Source of the DNA: Chlamydiota bacterium
GTDB taxonomy: Bacteria; Chlamydiota; Chlamydiia; Chlamydiales; Waddliaceae
Assembly: GCA_011065005.1 (NCBI GenBank)
Contig: JAAKFP010000176.1
Location: 1-5,743 of the forward strand
Reading direction: 5' to 3'
Length of the DNA: 5,743 nt
The notes beneath the pieces are model-generated. The model searched no databases. It was not told where the DNA came from and was given only the letters and a program-made list of their open reading frames with translations. Each line of letters opens with the position of its first letter. The first letter of the stretch is position 1. Position numbers and translations under genes: made by a program. This document shows positions 1-5,743 of the stretch, in pieces.

Positions 1-5
1 TCTAC

Positions 6-2921
6 GTGGCAGATAGTCTGGAATTCGGGGCTCCTAATCGAGCCACTCCTTCGACGTCAGACCGCGCTTCCTGGGGAAAGAGAATTGCGGCTTGTGTTCT
101 TGGAGGTTTGCTCATATCTGCTGGAAGATCGTGGGAATCCAACCAAAACAGCATCTCTGATGCCATCGCAACGATGAAAGGAACGCTGGGTCCTGCGGCA
201 TTTAAGACGGCCTTTGTGTTTCAAATGTCCATGATCTCTGCAATGAGCAAGCAACAGGGAGGAGCTCTTCCTGGAGCATTGCTAGCGGGAATGATGTTTC
301 TACCAGAGTCGGTGAAAGGCCAATCCTTGTGTCCTCAACTGGTGGGAAGTTATAATACACCCAGCAGTGCCAATGGCGTTGCAGTTTCCGGCAATTATGC
401 CTATGTGGCGGATCAGAACTGGGGCCTTCAAATTATCGATGTATCAAATGTAACCAACCCCACGCTTGCGGGCTCCTATGATACACCTGGCATAGCTTTT
501 GGCGTCGCCCTTTCCGGCAATTATGCCTATGTGACGGATCTGTATTCCGGTCTTCAGATCATCGATGTGAGTAATGTAACCAATCCAACGCTTGCAGGCT
601 TCTATAATACGTCTGGCACTGCTCATGGTGTCGCTGTTTCCGGCAATTATGCCTATGTTGCCGATGAATTGGAGGGTCTTCAGATCATCGATGTATCCAA
701 TGTGGTCAACCCCACGCGTGCGGGCTTCTATGCCACGCCTGGCTGGGCTTTTGGCGTCGCCCTTTCCGGCAATTATGCCTATGTTGCCGATGAATTGGAG
801 GGTCTTCAGATCATCGATGTGAGCAATGTGGCTAACCCCACGCTTGCAGGCTCCTATGATACGCCTGGCCTAGCTCGTGGAGTCGTCGTTTCCGGCAGTT
901 ATGCCTACGTGGCGGATCAGGACTGGGGCCTTCAGATCATCGATGTATCCAATGTGGCCAACCCCACGCTTGCGGGCTCCTATAATACGCCTGATCAGGC
1001 TTGGGGCGTCGCCCTTTCCGGCAATTGTGCCTACGTAGCGGATAGATGGCCCGGTCTTCAGATCATCGATGTCTCCAATGTGACCAATCCCACGCTTGCA
1101 GGTTCCTATGATACGCCTGGCACTGCTTATGGTGTCGCTGTTTCCGGCAATTATGCCTATGTGGCGGATTTTGTTGCGGGAGGTCTTCAGATCATCGATG
1201 TGAGCATACCTTGTCCTACTCCTACCAGCAGTAGTTCCTCAACAAGTCCCTCAACTACCCGTTCCTCTACAAGTTCCTCCACAACTATTCCCACTCCAAG
1301 TTCCTCAACCACCCGTTCCTCTACAAGTTCCTCCACAACTATTCCCACTCCAAGTTCCTCAACCACCCGTTCCTCTACAAGTTCCTCCACAACTATTCCC
1401 ACTCCAAGTTCTTCAACCTCCCGTTCCTCCATAGGTTCCTTAGCTCCCACTTTGCAATCTACGACTACCACCCTTTCTTTTTCTGCCGATTCTACGAAGA
1501 CAAAAACTCCTATTTTCATATCCACGGCGGGGACTTCTTCTCCAGATACTCCCTCTTTTCTATGGATTGTAGGCCTAGCCGCTGGAGGAGTACTCTGCCT
1601 TGGACTAACCGGAGGCACAGCCCTTATTCTTCGCAGACGAAGAGGATCTTCGAATAATGCGGCAGGCTTTATCGAGCGAGGATCCAAAGCTCATGATAGC
1701 TTTGTGATGAAACCAGTAAAAAAGAAAGGTCATACAGAAATTGGAGAACAGTATTACCAACTGAGTAAAATTTCAAAAGGGGAAGCTCGAGAGGTCTATG
1801 AGCAAACAGGTCATTTGATTGTCTTCCCTGAAGGTAAGAAAAAATTCAAATATGTCCTCGGGAGAGGAAACTTTGGAGCCATTAAGGTGGCCCAACGGAT
1901 AGAAGGCCGGGAATACGTCGCTTCTAAAAAGGTGAAAGGCGAAGAGAACATAAGAGCCTCCGAAGAAGAAGCCGATATGCAAAAAGAGGCCGCCGGAGAG
2001 AATGTTCTTCCGATTTACAACACTATTCGCCTAGAAGAGACTCTCTATCATTTCATGCCACTCGCGGGTTTTGGAAACGGAAGAGGAGTTCAAAGCCATC
2101 TATCTGCCCTGCATAACCCCATGCTTGCCACAGAAATTCTCAAGTTTGTGATCCGTGATATCCTAACAGGACTCAAAACCATGCATGGAAAAGGGATCTA
2201 TCATCTGGACATAAAACCTGAAAACATCGTCTTCACCAAAGATGGCACAGCCTATATCACAGACTTCGGCTGCGCTAAAAAAGCAGAGAGAGGGAGTACT
2301 CAAATGTCCTGGGAGGCCATTGGAGATAACCGCTATTTTTCTCCAGAGCGTCTACAAGCCTCCAGAGAGGGAAGCTATTATGATGCAGAAAAAACAGATG
2401 TTTGGGCAGCGGGGATGACGGTGCTTCAGATGATTAAAGATATGTCACCGTTAGAACTGTTTAAAATGCCTGGCGATTTCACCAAGCGCGTACATGTCTG
2501 TACACAAGAGTATTTTCAGGAGAAATTGCAGCGCTTGGAAGAACTGCAAAAACCCGAGAAACGGGATATCTGGTATGTGATTCAAGGGCTCTTAGATCCT
2601 AACCCAAAGAGTCGTTTGACCGCTGAAAAAGCCCTAGAAGCTCCCTGCTTCAGAGGATTGAAAAAAAAGACCCAAGCGCATGTATTTGAAGATCTGCAAG
2701 CAGAAAAGCTCATTCAAATGACAGGAATGAGCAGAGATGAACTTGACTTGACGGATTACGGTTTTGCTTCCCGAGCCATGCAAGAAAGTGAGGCAGAGCC
2801 CTATGAAACACAGGAGCATAAGCCGTATTACGACAGTAGTTATGGAAAAACTCCGGATGTCGTAACCAATGAAACTGTCTATCTAAAAACTCCGGATGTC
2901 GTAACCAATGAGAACATATAG
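6..2921 (+). CDS. Receptor-like Ser/Thr protein kinase with LVIVD beta-propeller ectodomain
   Basis: Predicted single-pass membrane kinase of 971 residues from GTG at 6. The frame is still open at the left edge, so the true start may lie upstream; ATG at 174 is an alternative. Residues 25-105 hold two hydrophobic stretches (27-40 and 86-99) suited to export or anchoring. Residues 112-400 are seven LVIVD units with GLQIIDV at 140, 182, 224, 266, 308, 350 and 393. Residues 402-515 are a Ser/Thr/Pro stalk. Residues 518-542 are a membrane helix followed by RRRR. The kinase domain spans about 612-884: glycine loop GRGNFG (619-624), Lys641 in [12 protein letters not shown] (733-740, Asp735 and Asn740), DFG (753-755), SPE (779-781), DVWAAG (798-803) and Arg870. 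All catalytic residues are present, so activity is likely. The HRD arginine is Leu734. The tail (885-971) is Tyr-rich. Known: such kinases phosphorylate Ser/Thr. Inferred: propeller outside, kinase in the cytoplasm; ligand and substrate unknown. Domain calls are firm; the start and biological role are not. Confidence 0.88.
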   Translation: MADSLEFGAPNRATPSTSDRASWGKRIAACVLGGLLISAGRSWESNQNSISDAIATMKGTLGPAAFKTAFVFQMSMISAMSKQQGGALPGALLAGMMFLPESVKGQSLCPQLVGSYNTPSSANGVAVSGNYAYVADQNWGLQIIDVSNVTNPTLAGSYDTPGIAFGVALSGNYAYVTDLYSGLQIIDVSNVTNPTLAGFYNTSGTAHGVAVSGNYAYVADELEGLQIIDVSNVVNPTRAGFYATPGWAFGVALSGNYAYVADELEGLQIIDVSNVANPTLAGSYDTPGLARGVVVSGSYAYVADQDWGLQIIDVSNVANPTLAGSYNTPDQAWGVALSGNCAYVADRWPGLQIIDVSNVTNPTLAGSYDTPGTAYGVAVSGNYAYVADFVAGGLQIIDVSIPCPTPTSSSSSTSPSTTRSSTSSSTTIPTPSSSTTRSSTSSSTTIPTPSSSTTRSSTSSSTTIPTPSSSTSRSSIGSLAPTLQSTTTTLSFSADSTKTKTPIFISTAGTSSPDTPSFLWIVGLAAGGVLCLGLTGGTALILRRRRGSSNNAAGFIERGSKAHDSFVMKPVKKKGHTEIGEQYYQLSKISKGEAREVYEQTGHLIVFPEGKKKFKYVLGRGNFGAIKVAQRIEGREYVASKKVKGEENIRASEEEADMQKEAAGENVLPIYNTIRLEETLYHFMPLAGFGNGRGVQSHLSALHNPMLATEILKFVIRDILTGLKTMHGKGIYHLDIKPENIVFTKDGTAYITDFGCAKKAERGSTQMSWEAIGDNRYFSPERLQASREGSYYDAEKTDVWAAGMTVLQMIKDMSPLELFKMPGDFTKRVHVCTQEYFQEKLQRLEELQKPEKRDIWYVIQGLLDPNPKSRLTAEKALEAPCFRGLKKKTQAHVFEDLQAEKLIQMTGMSRDELDLTDYGFASRAMQESEAEPYETQEHKPYYDSSYGKTPDVVTNETVYLKTPDVVTNENI
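339..1205 (+). repeat. Seven LVIVD repeats encoding a predicted seven-bladed propeller
   Basis: There are seven consecutive in-frame units, six of 126 bp and the last with one extra codon. Each reads roughly [27 protein letters not shown], then [13 protein letters not shown]. The pattern matches the LVIVD repeat family, which is predicted to form beta-propeller blades in secreted and surface proteins. Seven copies fit a single closed ring. Units are nearly identical in framework residues and differ mainly in the four residues before GVA and in the three or four residues after VAD. Blade 6 has Cys342 where the others have Tyr. Cys109 and Cys403 lie just outside the two ends of the array. Confidence 0.9.
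637..820 (+). repeat. Exact 58-bp direct repeat between blades 3 and 4
   Basis: Bases 637-694 and 763-820 are identical over 58 bp, one 126-bp repeat period apart, and both encode the same [13 protein letters not shown] stretch. Identity extends to third codon positions, whereas other neighbouring blades differ at several silent sites. This indicates recent duplication or gene conversion within the propeller-coding region. Confidence 0.9.
1242..1439 (+). repeat. 54-bp tandem repeat encoding the Ser/Thr/Pro stalk
   Basis: The unit begins CGTTCCTCTACAAGTTCC and is 54 bp (18 codons). Copies at 1260-1313 and 1314-1367 are identical. The copy at 1368-1421 has two substitutions. Diverged partial copies lie at 1242-1259 and 1422-1439. 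The encoded 18-residue period is [18 protein letters not shown], rich in Ser, Thr and Pro, and probably forms an extended stalk between propeller and membrane. Because the period is a multiple of three, copy-number changes would lengthen or shorten the stalk without a frameshift. Confidence 0.93.
2846..2911 (+). repeat. 27-bp direct repeat at the 3' end of the kinase gene
   Basis: Bases 2846-2872 and 2885-2911 are identical and 39 bp apart, giving two copies of KTPDVVTNE (residues 948-956 and 961-969) separated by TVYL. The 39-bp period is 13 codons, so the duplication is in frame. It lies in the tail beyond the kinase domain, next to several tyrosines. Confidence 0.92.
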
Positions 2922-2932
2922 CAAGAAATAAT

Positions 2933-2999
2933 CGGGGTCAGAGCTCCAGTTTCAATTTGATCCATGTCCTTTCAAATTGGAATTGGAGCTCTGACCCCG
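2933..2999. repeat. Palindromic REP-like element between convergent genes
   Basis: The left arm 2933-2960 and right arm 2972-2999 are reverse complements at 26 of 28 positions, around an 11-nt loop (2961-2971). The outer end reads CGGGGTCAGAGCTCC on each strand. It sits 11 bp after the kinase stop and about 60 bp beyond the stop of the minus-strand CDF gene. No T-tract follows either arm, so it is not a standard intrinsic terminator, although such a stem could still stop or stabilise transcripts from both sides. From general experience GGGGTCAGAG palindromes resemble REP elements or small non-autonomous elements moved by IS200/Y1-type (RAYT) transposases. No transposase is present here, so that assignment is an inference. 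Confidence 0.72.
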
Positions 3000-3023
3000 G
3001 TCTCAAGCCACAAAGAAAATAAA

Positions 3024-3053
3024 TTCCTTTGCGTCTTGGCGCCTTTGCGTTTA
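3024..3053. repeat. Short dispersed-type repeat with CGCAAAG motifs
   Basis: On the plus strand this reads CCTTTGCGTCTTGGCG then CCTTTGCGTTTA. On the minus strand it is a series of CGCAAAG/CGCCAAG words spaced 9-10 bases apart. Very similar strings recur between genes in many unrelated bacteria, so I read it as a dispersed non-coding repeat rather than a specific regulatory site. It directly follows the palindrome and abuts the end of the minus-strand CDF gene. The flanking AAATT and AATTT make the AT-rich borders roughly symmetrical. Confidence 0.45.
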
Positions 3054-3059
3054 ATTTCG

Positions 3060-4001
3060 CTAATGGTCATTCGGATAAAAAGGTTCGATGTGGACCATAA
3101 CATCCCTCACCGCAGGCCATTCCTTCTGGATCTCGGCGCGCACTTTTTGGCTGATAAGATGTGCTTCTTCCACGGGGAGCTGCGGGTCTACTTCAACATC
3201 GATATCAACATGAGCGTCGGGACCATACAGTTGAATCCGGATTTTCTCGGTATCCTTTACCCCCGAAACCTTGAGAGACGCTCGCCGTACTCTAGCGAAG
3301 AAGTTGCTATCAGGAACACGGTCCATAATCTGATCGAAATTGCTTTTGGCAGCCTGTAGGCCTATCCCAACCATGATACACGCGATGAGCATAGCCCCAA
3401 CGTGGTCGATAGCCAAGCTCCAATCAGGAATAAACGGTGCACAAACCAAAGCCATCGTTGCTAGAAGGCTTGTCAAGCCATCGATTCTATAGTGGAGGGC
3501 CTCGGCGGCTAATGCCGGGCTGTGTTGCCGCTTCGCAACTCTGATCATAAATTGGTAGCAGGCTTCAAGTAGGAGTGTTGCGATTAGGGCAATGATCCAA
3601 GCATGGGGATCCATGATTTCCCCTACCGGAACGCCTGAAAGCTTGAAGCCTTGCTGGAAGAGCATTCCCCCTCCTATCAATACCAACAAAAGCCCCAATT
3701 GCAGTCCCGCCAAAGGTTCATAGCGTCCATGTCCAAAGGGGTGATCCTTATCTGGAGGACGAGCAGCAAGTTTGATACAGATGAGTAGAACGATGCTGGC
3801 GACAATGTCTAGTGAGCTAGCGATAGCATCCATCAAAAGGGCGGAACTCGAGTACCAATAAAAGCCAAAAAGTTCAAAAAGGATGACCAGAAGACGGATC
3901 CCTATCCCCCATTTTGTGGCACGAAGGATCTGTTGTTTTCGTGCAGCTCTGACACGAAAAACTTCATCGGGAAGTGTGATAGGGTTTGGAAATTTTGTCA
4001 T
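3060..4001 (-). CDS. Cation diffusion facilitator (CDF) family metal transporter
   Basis: The 313-residue protein fits the usual length of bacterial CDF transporters (YiiP/FieF, MMT1 group), which export divalent metals such as Zn, Fe, Mn or Co in exchange for protons as dimers in the inner membrane. Six membrane helices are visible, at about 31-50, 52-79, 97-117, 133-154, 171-190 and 199-217. The family loop HPFGHGRYEPLAG is at 87-99. The helix-5 metal site HYRID gives His170 and Asp174, matching YiiP His153 and Asp157. In helix 2, Asp58 and Asp65 are kept, but the position four before Asp65 is Ala61 where His or Asp is usual. Residues 222-305 form the cytoplasmic dimerisation domain with His/Asp-rich strands (HVDIDVEVD at 264-272). 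The ATG at 4001 lies one base after the stop of the upstream antiporter, with no clear Shine-Dalgarno, so coupled translation is likely. The metal cannot be assigned. Confidence 0.93.
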   Translation of the reverse strand: MTKFPNPITLPDEVFRVRAARKQQILRATKWGIGIRLLVILFELFGFYWYSSSALLMDAIASSLDIVASIVLLICIKLAARPPDKDHPFGHGRYEPLAGLQLGLLLVLIGGGMLFQQGFKLSGVPVGEIMDPHAWIIALIATLLLEACYQFMIRVAKRQHSPALAAEALHYRIDGLTSLLATMALVCAPFIPDWSLAIDHVGAMLIACIMVGIGLQAAKSNFDQIMDRVPDSNFFARVRRASLKVSGVKDTEKIRIQLYGPDAHVDIDVEVDPQLPVEEAHLISQKVRAEIQKEWPAVRDVMVHIEPFYPNDH

Positions 4002-4005
4002 GTTA
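3999..4005 (-). promoter_or_regulatory. Stop/start junction, likely translational coupling
   Basis: On the minus strand the antiporter's TAA (4005-4003) is followed by a single base and then the ATG (4001-3999) of the CDF gene. The preceding bases (CACTCCTAAC) contain no GGAG-type ribosome site. Ribosomes finishing the antiporter probably re-initiate on the CDF gene, linking the yields of the two proteins. Confidence 0.6.
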
Positions 4006-5743
4006 GGAGTGTTTTGGGTTGAAAAGTTTTTCTACCGCTTCGAGGCGATCTTTGGTTCCAATGATCCCCACATCATCTCCGGCATATAGTCTTGTTTTTG
4101 AATCGATATTATAGAGGGTCTTTTTTCCCCTCTTGATCGCCAAAACTGTGATTCCATACCGCTTTCGTAATTCAGTTTCTTCCAAGCTCTTACCACTAAA
4201 AGGGGACCCTTCCTCAATAGTAACCATCTTTACCCCAATTCCTTGGAGATACTCTTTTAGATCTGAGTAGATTGTCATCTCCGTAAAAGTAGGTCTTAAC
4301 ATTTCGTACCCTTCAGCCCGTAACGTTGCAACAAGTTCTTCAATTTGATCTATGGGCACACTGAACTTTTTGAGAACTCTCATAAAGATCTCAACAGAAG
4401 ATCCCAACTCATCCGGAATGACATCATCCGCTCCTAAATTAAACAATGGTGTCATCTCTTCAACATAGTGGGTTCGGGCAATAATATGTACAGAGGGATT
4501 TATCCTGCGAACATTTTCAACAATCCTCAAACAGGCAATCGGATCGTTTACAAGTACAGCGACAACCCGTGCGTGAGGGATGTTTACATGTTCCAGAACC
4601 CTCTCAGTTGTTGCATCTCCATAGAATATCGACTCTCCTTTACGTCTTTCCTGATGCACCGTTTCAGGGTTCATATCAACGATCGCGTACGGGACATTTG
4701 CTTCCTTCGTAGATCTTGCCAAATTCCGACCACACAACCCAAAACCGATAATGATTACATGATCCTTCATGACATGTTCTTCCTCTTCTCCCTCAATCTT
4801 GACTCCTGATAAGATCGGAGCTGGCAGCGGAAGACGATACATTAAATTTGCGATCAAAGGTGAGAGTGTGATCACTATAGGGGTAACACTCATGGTAAGA
4901 ACTGCTATAGCAATAAACAGTTGATAGTGGTAGTCCATACCAATCCCATAGGCGATCCCCGATGCTGCCAAAACAAAAGAGAACTCGCCAACTTGTGCTA
5001 ATGCCATACCAGAGAGTACTGCCAACCTCATAGGTGCTCCCAAGATCAAGGCAATGAAAGTAACTAATACACTTTTCAAGAGGAAAATCCCAACAGTTAT
5101 GAGGAGAATGATAAAGATATGAGCCACAAAAAAATTGATATCCAACAGCATTCCAATAGAGACAAAAAAGAAGCTCGTAAAGATGTCTTGGAAAGGAAGC
5201 ACATCTCCAATAGCTTGGTAGCTATACTCCGATTGTGAGATCGTTAAACCCGCCAAAAATGCTCCTAAAGCCAAAGAGAGTCCAATGCTTGAGGTGATCC
5301 AAGCAACAGAAAAACAGATGACAAAGAGAGTAAGCAGGAACATCTCTCGGCTTCTTGTTTTGGCAACAAAATAAAGTAGTGTTGGAACAAGTTTTATGGC
5401 GCTAATCAGGGTCACTGCGAGTATCAAAATACCTTCACCAAGAAGGTATAAAATCTTTTTATCAAACTCAACCCCTTCCCCTACCAATAAAGGAGTGACT
5501 AGCATCATCGGCACGACGATAATATCTTGGAAAATTAATATCCCTAAGATTAGATGTCCTTGAGGGGAATTCGTTTCTGCTCGTTCTTGAAGAACGCGCA
5601 TAACGATGGCCGTTGAACTAAGTGATAACAGAAACCCCAGGAATACAGATTCTCCAAAAGGCCTGCCAAGAACCTGACCTACAAGAATGCCTGCAAGAGT
5701 TGTCAGACAAACCTGGATCGGGCCTGCAATGAAGAAGTAGCGT
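4003..5743 (-). CDS. CPA2 monovalent cation:proton antiporter with RCK domains (Kef/YbaL-type), 5' end missing
   Basis: About 580 residues are visible, entering from the right edge. The ATG at 5601 is internal, because the frame continues upstream with the conserved helix GFLLSLSSTAIVM. Numbering from 5742, residues 1-300 are the Na+/H+-exchanger-type membrane domain, with FQDI at 71-74 and AQVGEFSF at 249-256, both hallmark CPA2 motifs near the ion path. Residues 326-445 are an RCK N domain (TrkA_N) with nucleotide-binding GFGLCG (333-338) and an acidic Asp356 ending the second strand, suggesting NAD(H) binding. Residues 490-575 are an RCK C domain (TrkA_C), which usually senses ligands. KefB/KefC lack this C-terminal module, so the arrangement is closer to RCK-gated K+ or Na+/H+ antiporters than to glutathione-gated Kef. 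It is expected to exchange K+ or Na+ for protons in the inner membrane. The missing part is roughly the first 80-100 residues. Cation specificity is not determinable. Confidence 0.92.
   Translation of the reverse strand, partial: RYFFIAGPIQVCLTTLAGILVGQVLGRPFGESVFLGFLLSLSSTAIVMRVLQERAETNSPQGHLILGILIFQDIIVVPMMLVTPLLVGEGVEFDKKILYLLGEGILILAVTLISAIKLVPTLLYFVAKTRSREMFLLTLFVICFSVAWITSSIGLSLALGAFLAGLTISQSEYSYQAIGDVLPFQDIFTSFFFVSIGMLLDINFFVAHIFIILLITVGIFLLKSVLVTFIALILGAPMRLAVLSGMALAQVGEFSFVLAASGIAYGIGMDYHYQLFIAIAVLTMSVTPIVITLSPLIANLMYRLPLPAPILSGVKIEGEEEEHVMKDHVIIIGFGLCGRNLARSTKEANVPYAIVDMNPETVHQERRKGESIFYGDATTERVLEHVNIPHARVVAVLVNDPIACLRIVENVRRINPSVHIIARTHYVEEMTPLFNLGADDVIPDELGSSVEIFMRVLKKFSVPIDQIEELVATLRAEGYEMLRPTFTEMTIYSDLKEYLQGIGVKMVTIEEGSPFSGKSLEETELRKRYGITVLAIKRGKKTLYNIDSKTRLYAGDDVGIIGTKDRLEAVEKLFNPKHS

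Noticed and set aside
592..822. Plus-strand frame of 76 codons with repeated [19 protein letters not shown] segments
   Set aside because: It is a frame-shifted reading of LVIVD blades 3 and 4; the repetition comes from the overlapping true gene.
1260..1421. CRISPR-like array
   Set aside because: The units are contiguous 54-bp tandem copies without unique spacers and are in frame in a coding gene.
1187..1687. Minus-strand open frame of 166 codons rich in VVEELVEER repeats
   Set aside because: It is the antisense of the 54-bp Ser/Thr stalk repeat; the open frame results from biased repeat composition inside a clearly coding gene.
2933..3005. Intrinsic Rho-independent terminator
   Set aside because: The stem is strong, but neither side is followed by a run of T, so only a repeat or roadblock role is claimed.
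2964..3359. Plus-strand frame of 131 codons starting in the hairpin loop
   Set aside because: It runs antisense through the CDF C-terminal domain, shows no recognisable family and begins inside the palindrome.
4468..4809. Plus-strand frame of 113 codons
   Set aside because: It is antisense to the conserved RCK N domain of the antiporter, with no independent support.
5599..5601. ATG as the start of the antiporter
   Set aside because: The same frame continues upstream to the window edge with conserved CPA2 membrane sequence, so this Met is internal.
1..5743. tRNA, rRNA, insertion sequence or integrase
   Set aside because: No cloverleaf with a conserved T-loop, no rRNA sequence and no transposase or integrase motif was seen on either strand.

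Overview
The window looks like bacterial chromosome of moderate GC content. It holds three genes: one large plus-strand gene (about 6-2921) and a convergent minus-strand pair (3060-4001 and 4003 to beyond 5743). They are separated by about 140 bp that contain a strong palindrome and a CGCAAAG-type short repeat. A eukaryotic-type Ser/Thr kinase joined to LVIVD-type propeller repeats suggests a host-associated or environmental lineage. An amoeba-associated member of the Chlamydiota would fit, but this is an impression from gene style and no phylogenetic marker is present. Legionella-like or planctomycete-like sources are not excluded.

The plus-strand gene is the centrepiece. Its product has, in order: a hydrophobic N-terminal export region; seven near-identical 42-43 residue LVIVD repeats, the right number for one closed seven-bladed beta-propeller; a low-complexity Ser/Thr/Pro stalk encoded by a 54-bp tandem repeat; one transmembrane helix followed by four arginines; a juxtamembrane segment; a complete Hanks-type protein kinase domain; and a tyrosine-rich tail with a duplicated 13-residue module. 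This order (ectodomain, stalk, membrane helix, C-terminal kinase) is that of eukaryotic receptor kinases. It is the reverse of PknB/PrkC-type bacterial kinases, where the kinase is N-terminal. The sequence differences between blades fall mainly in two short loops, as expected for a ligand-binding surface on a fixed scaffold. This is the best candidate for an undescribed system in the window.

The minus-strand pair are ion transporters. The upstream gene, cut by the window's right edge, is a CPA2 (KefB/KefC/YbaL-like) monovalent cation:proton antiporter with C-terminal RCK (TrkA_N and TrkA_C) domains. One base after its stop codon begins a cation diffusion facilitator (CDF) family transporter. 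The two probably form an operon with coupled translation, handling K+ or Na+/H+ and divalent-metal balance. Nothing in the sequence links them functionally to the kinase; their convergence with it may be incidental.

The intergenic stretch (2922-3059) has 28-bp inverted arms with two mismatches and an 11-nt loop, beginning with a GGGGTCAGAGC motif, next to a TTTGCGTC...CCTTTGCG repeat. Both resemble dispersed intergenic repeats. The palindrome may also serve as a roadblock between the convergent genes, although it lacks a T-tract.
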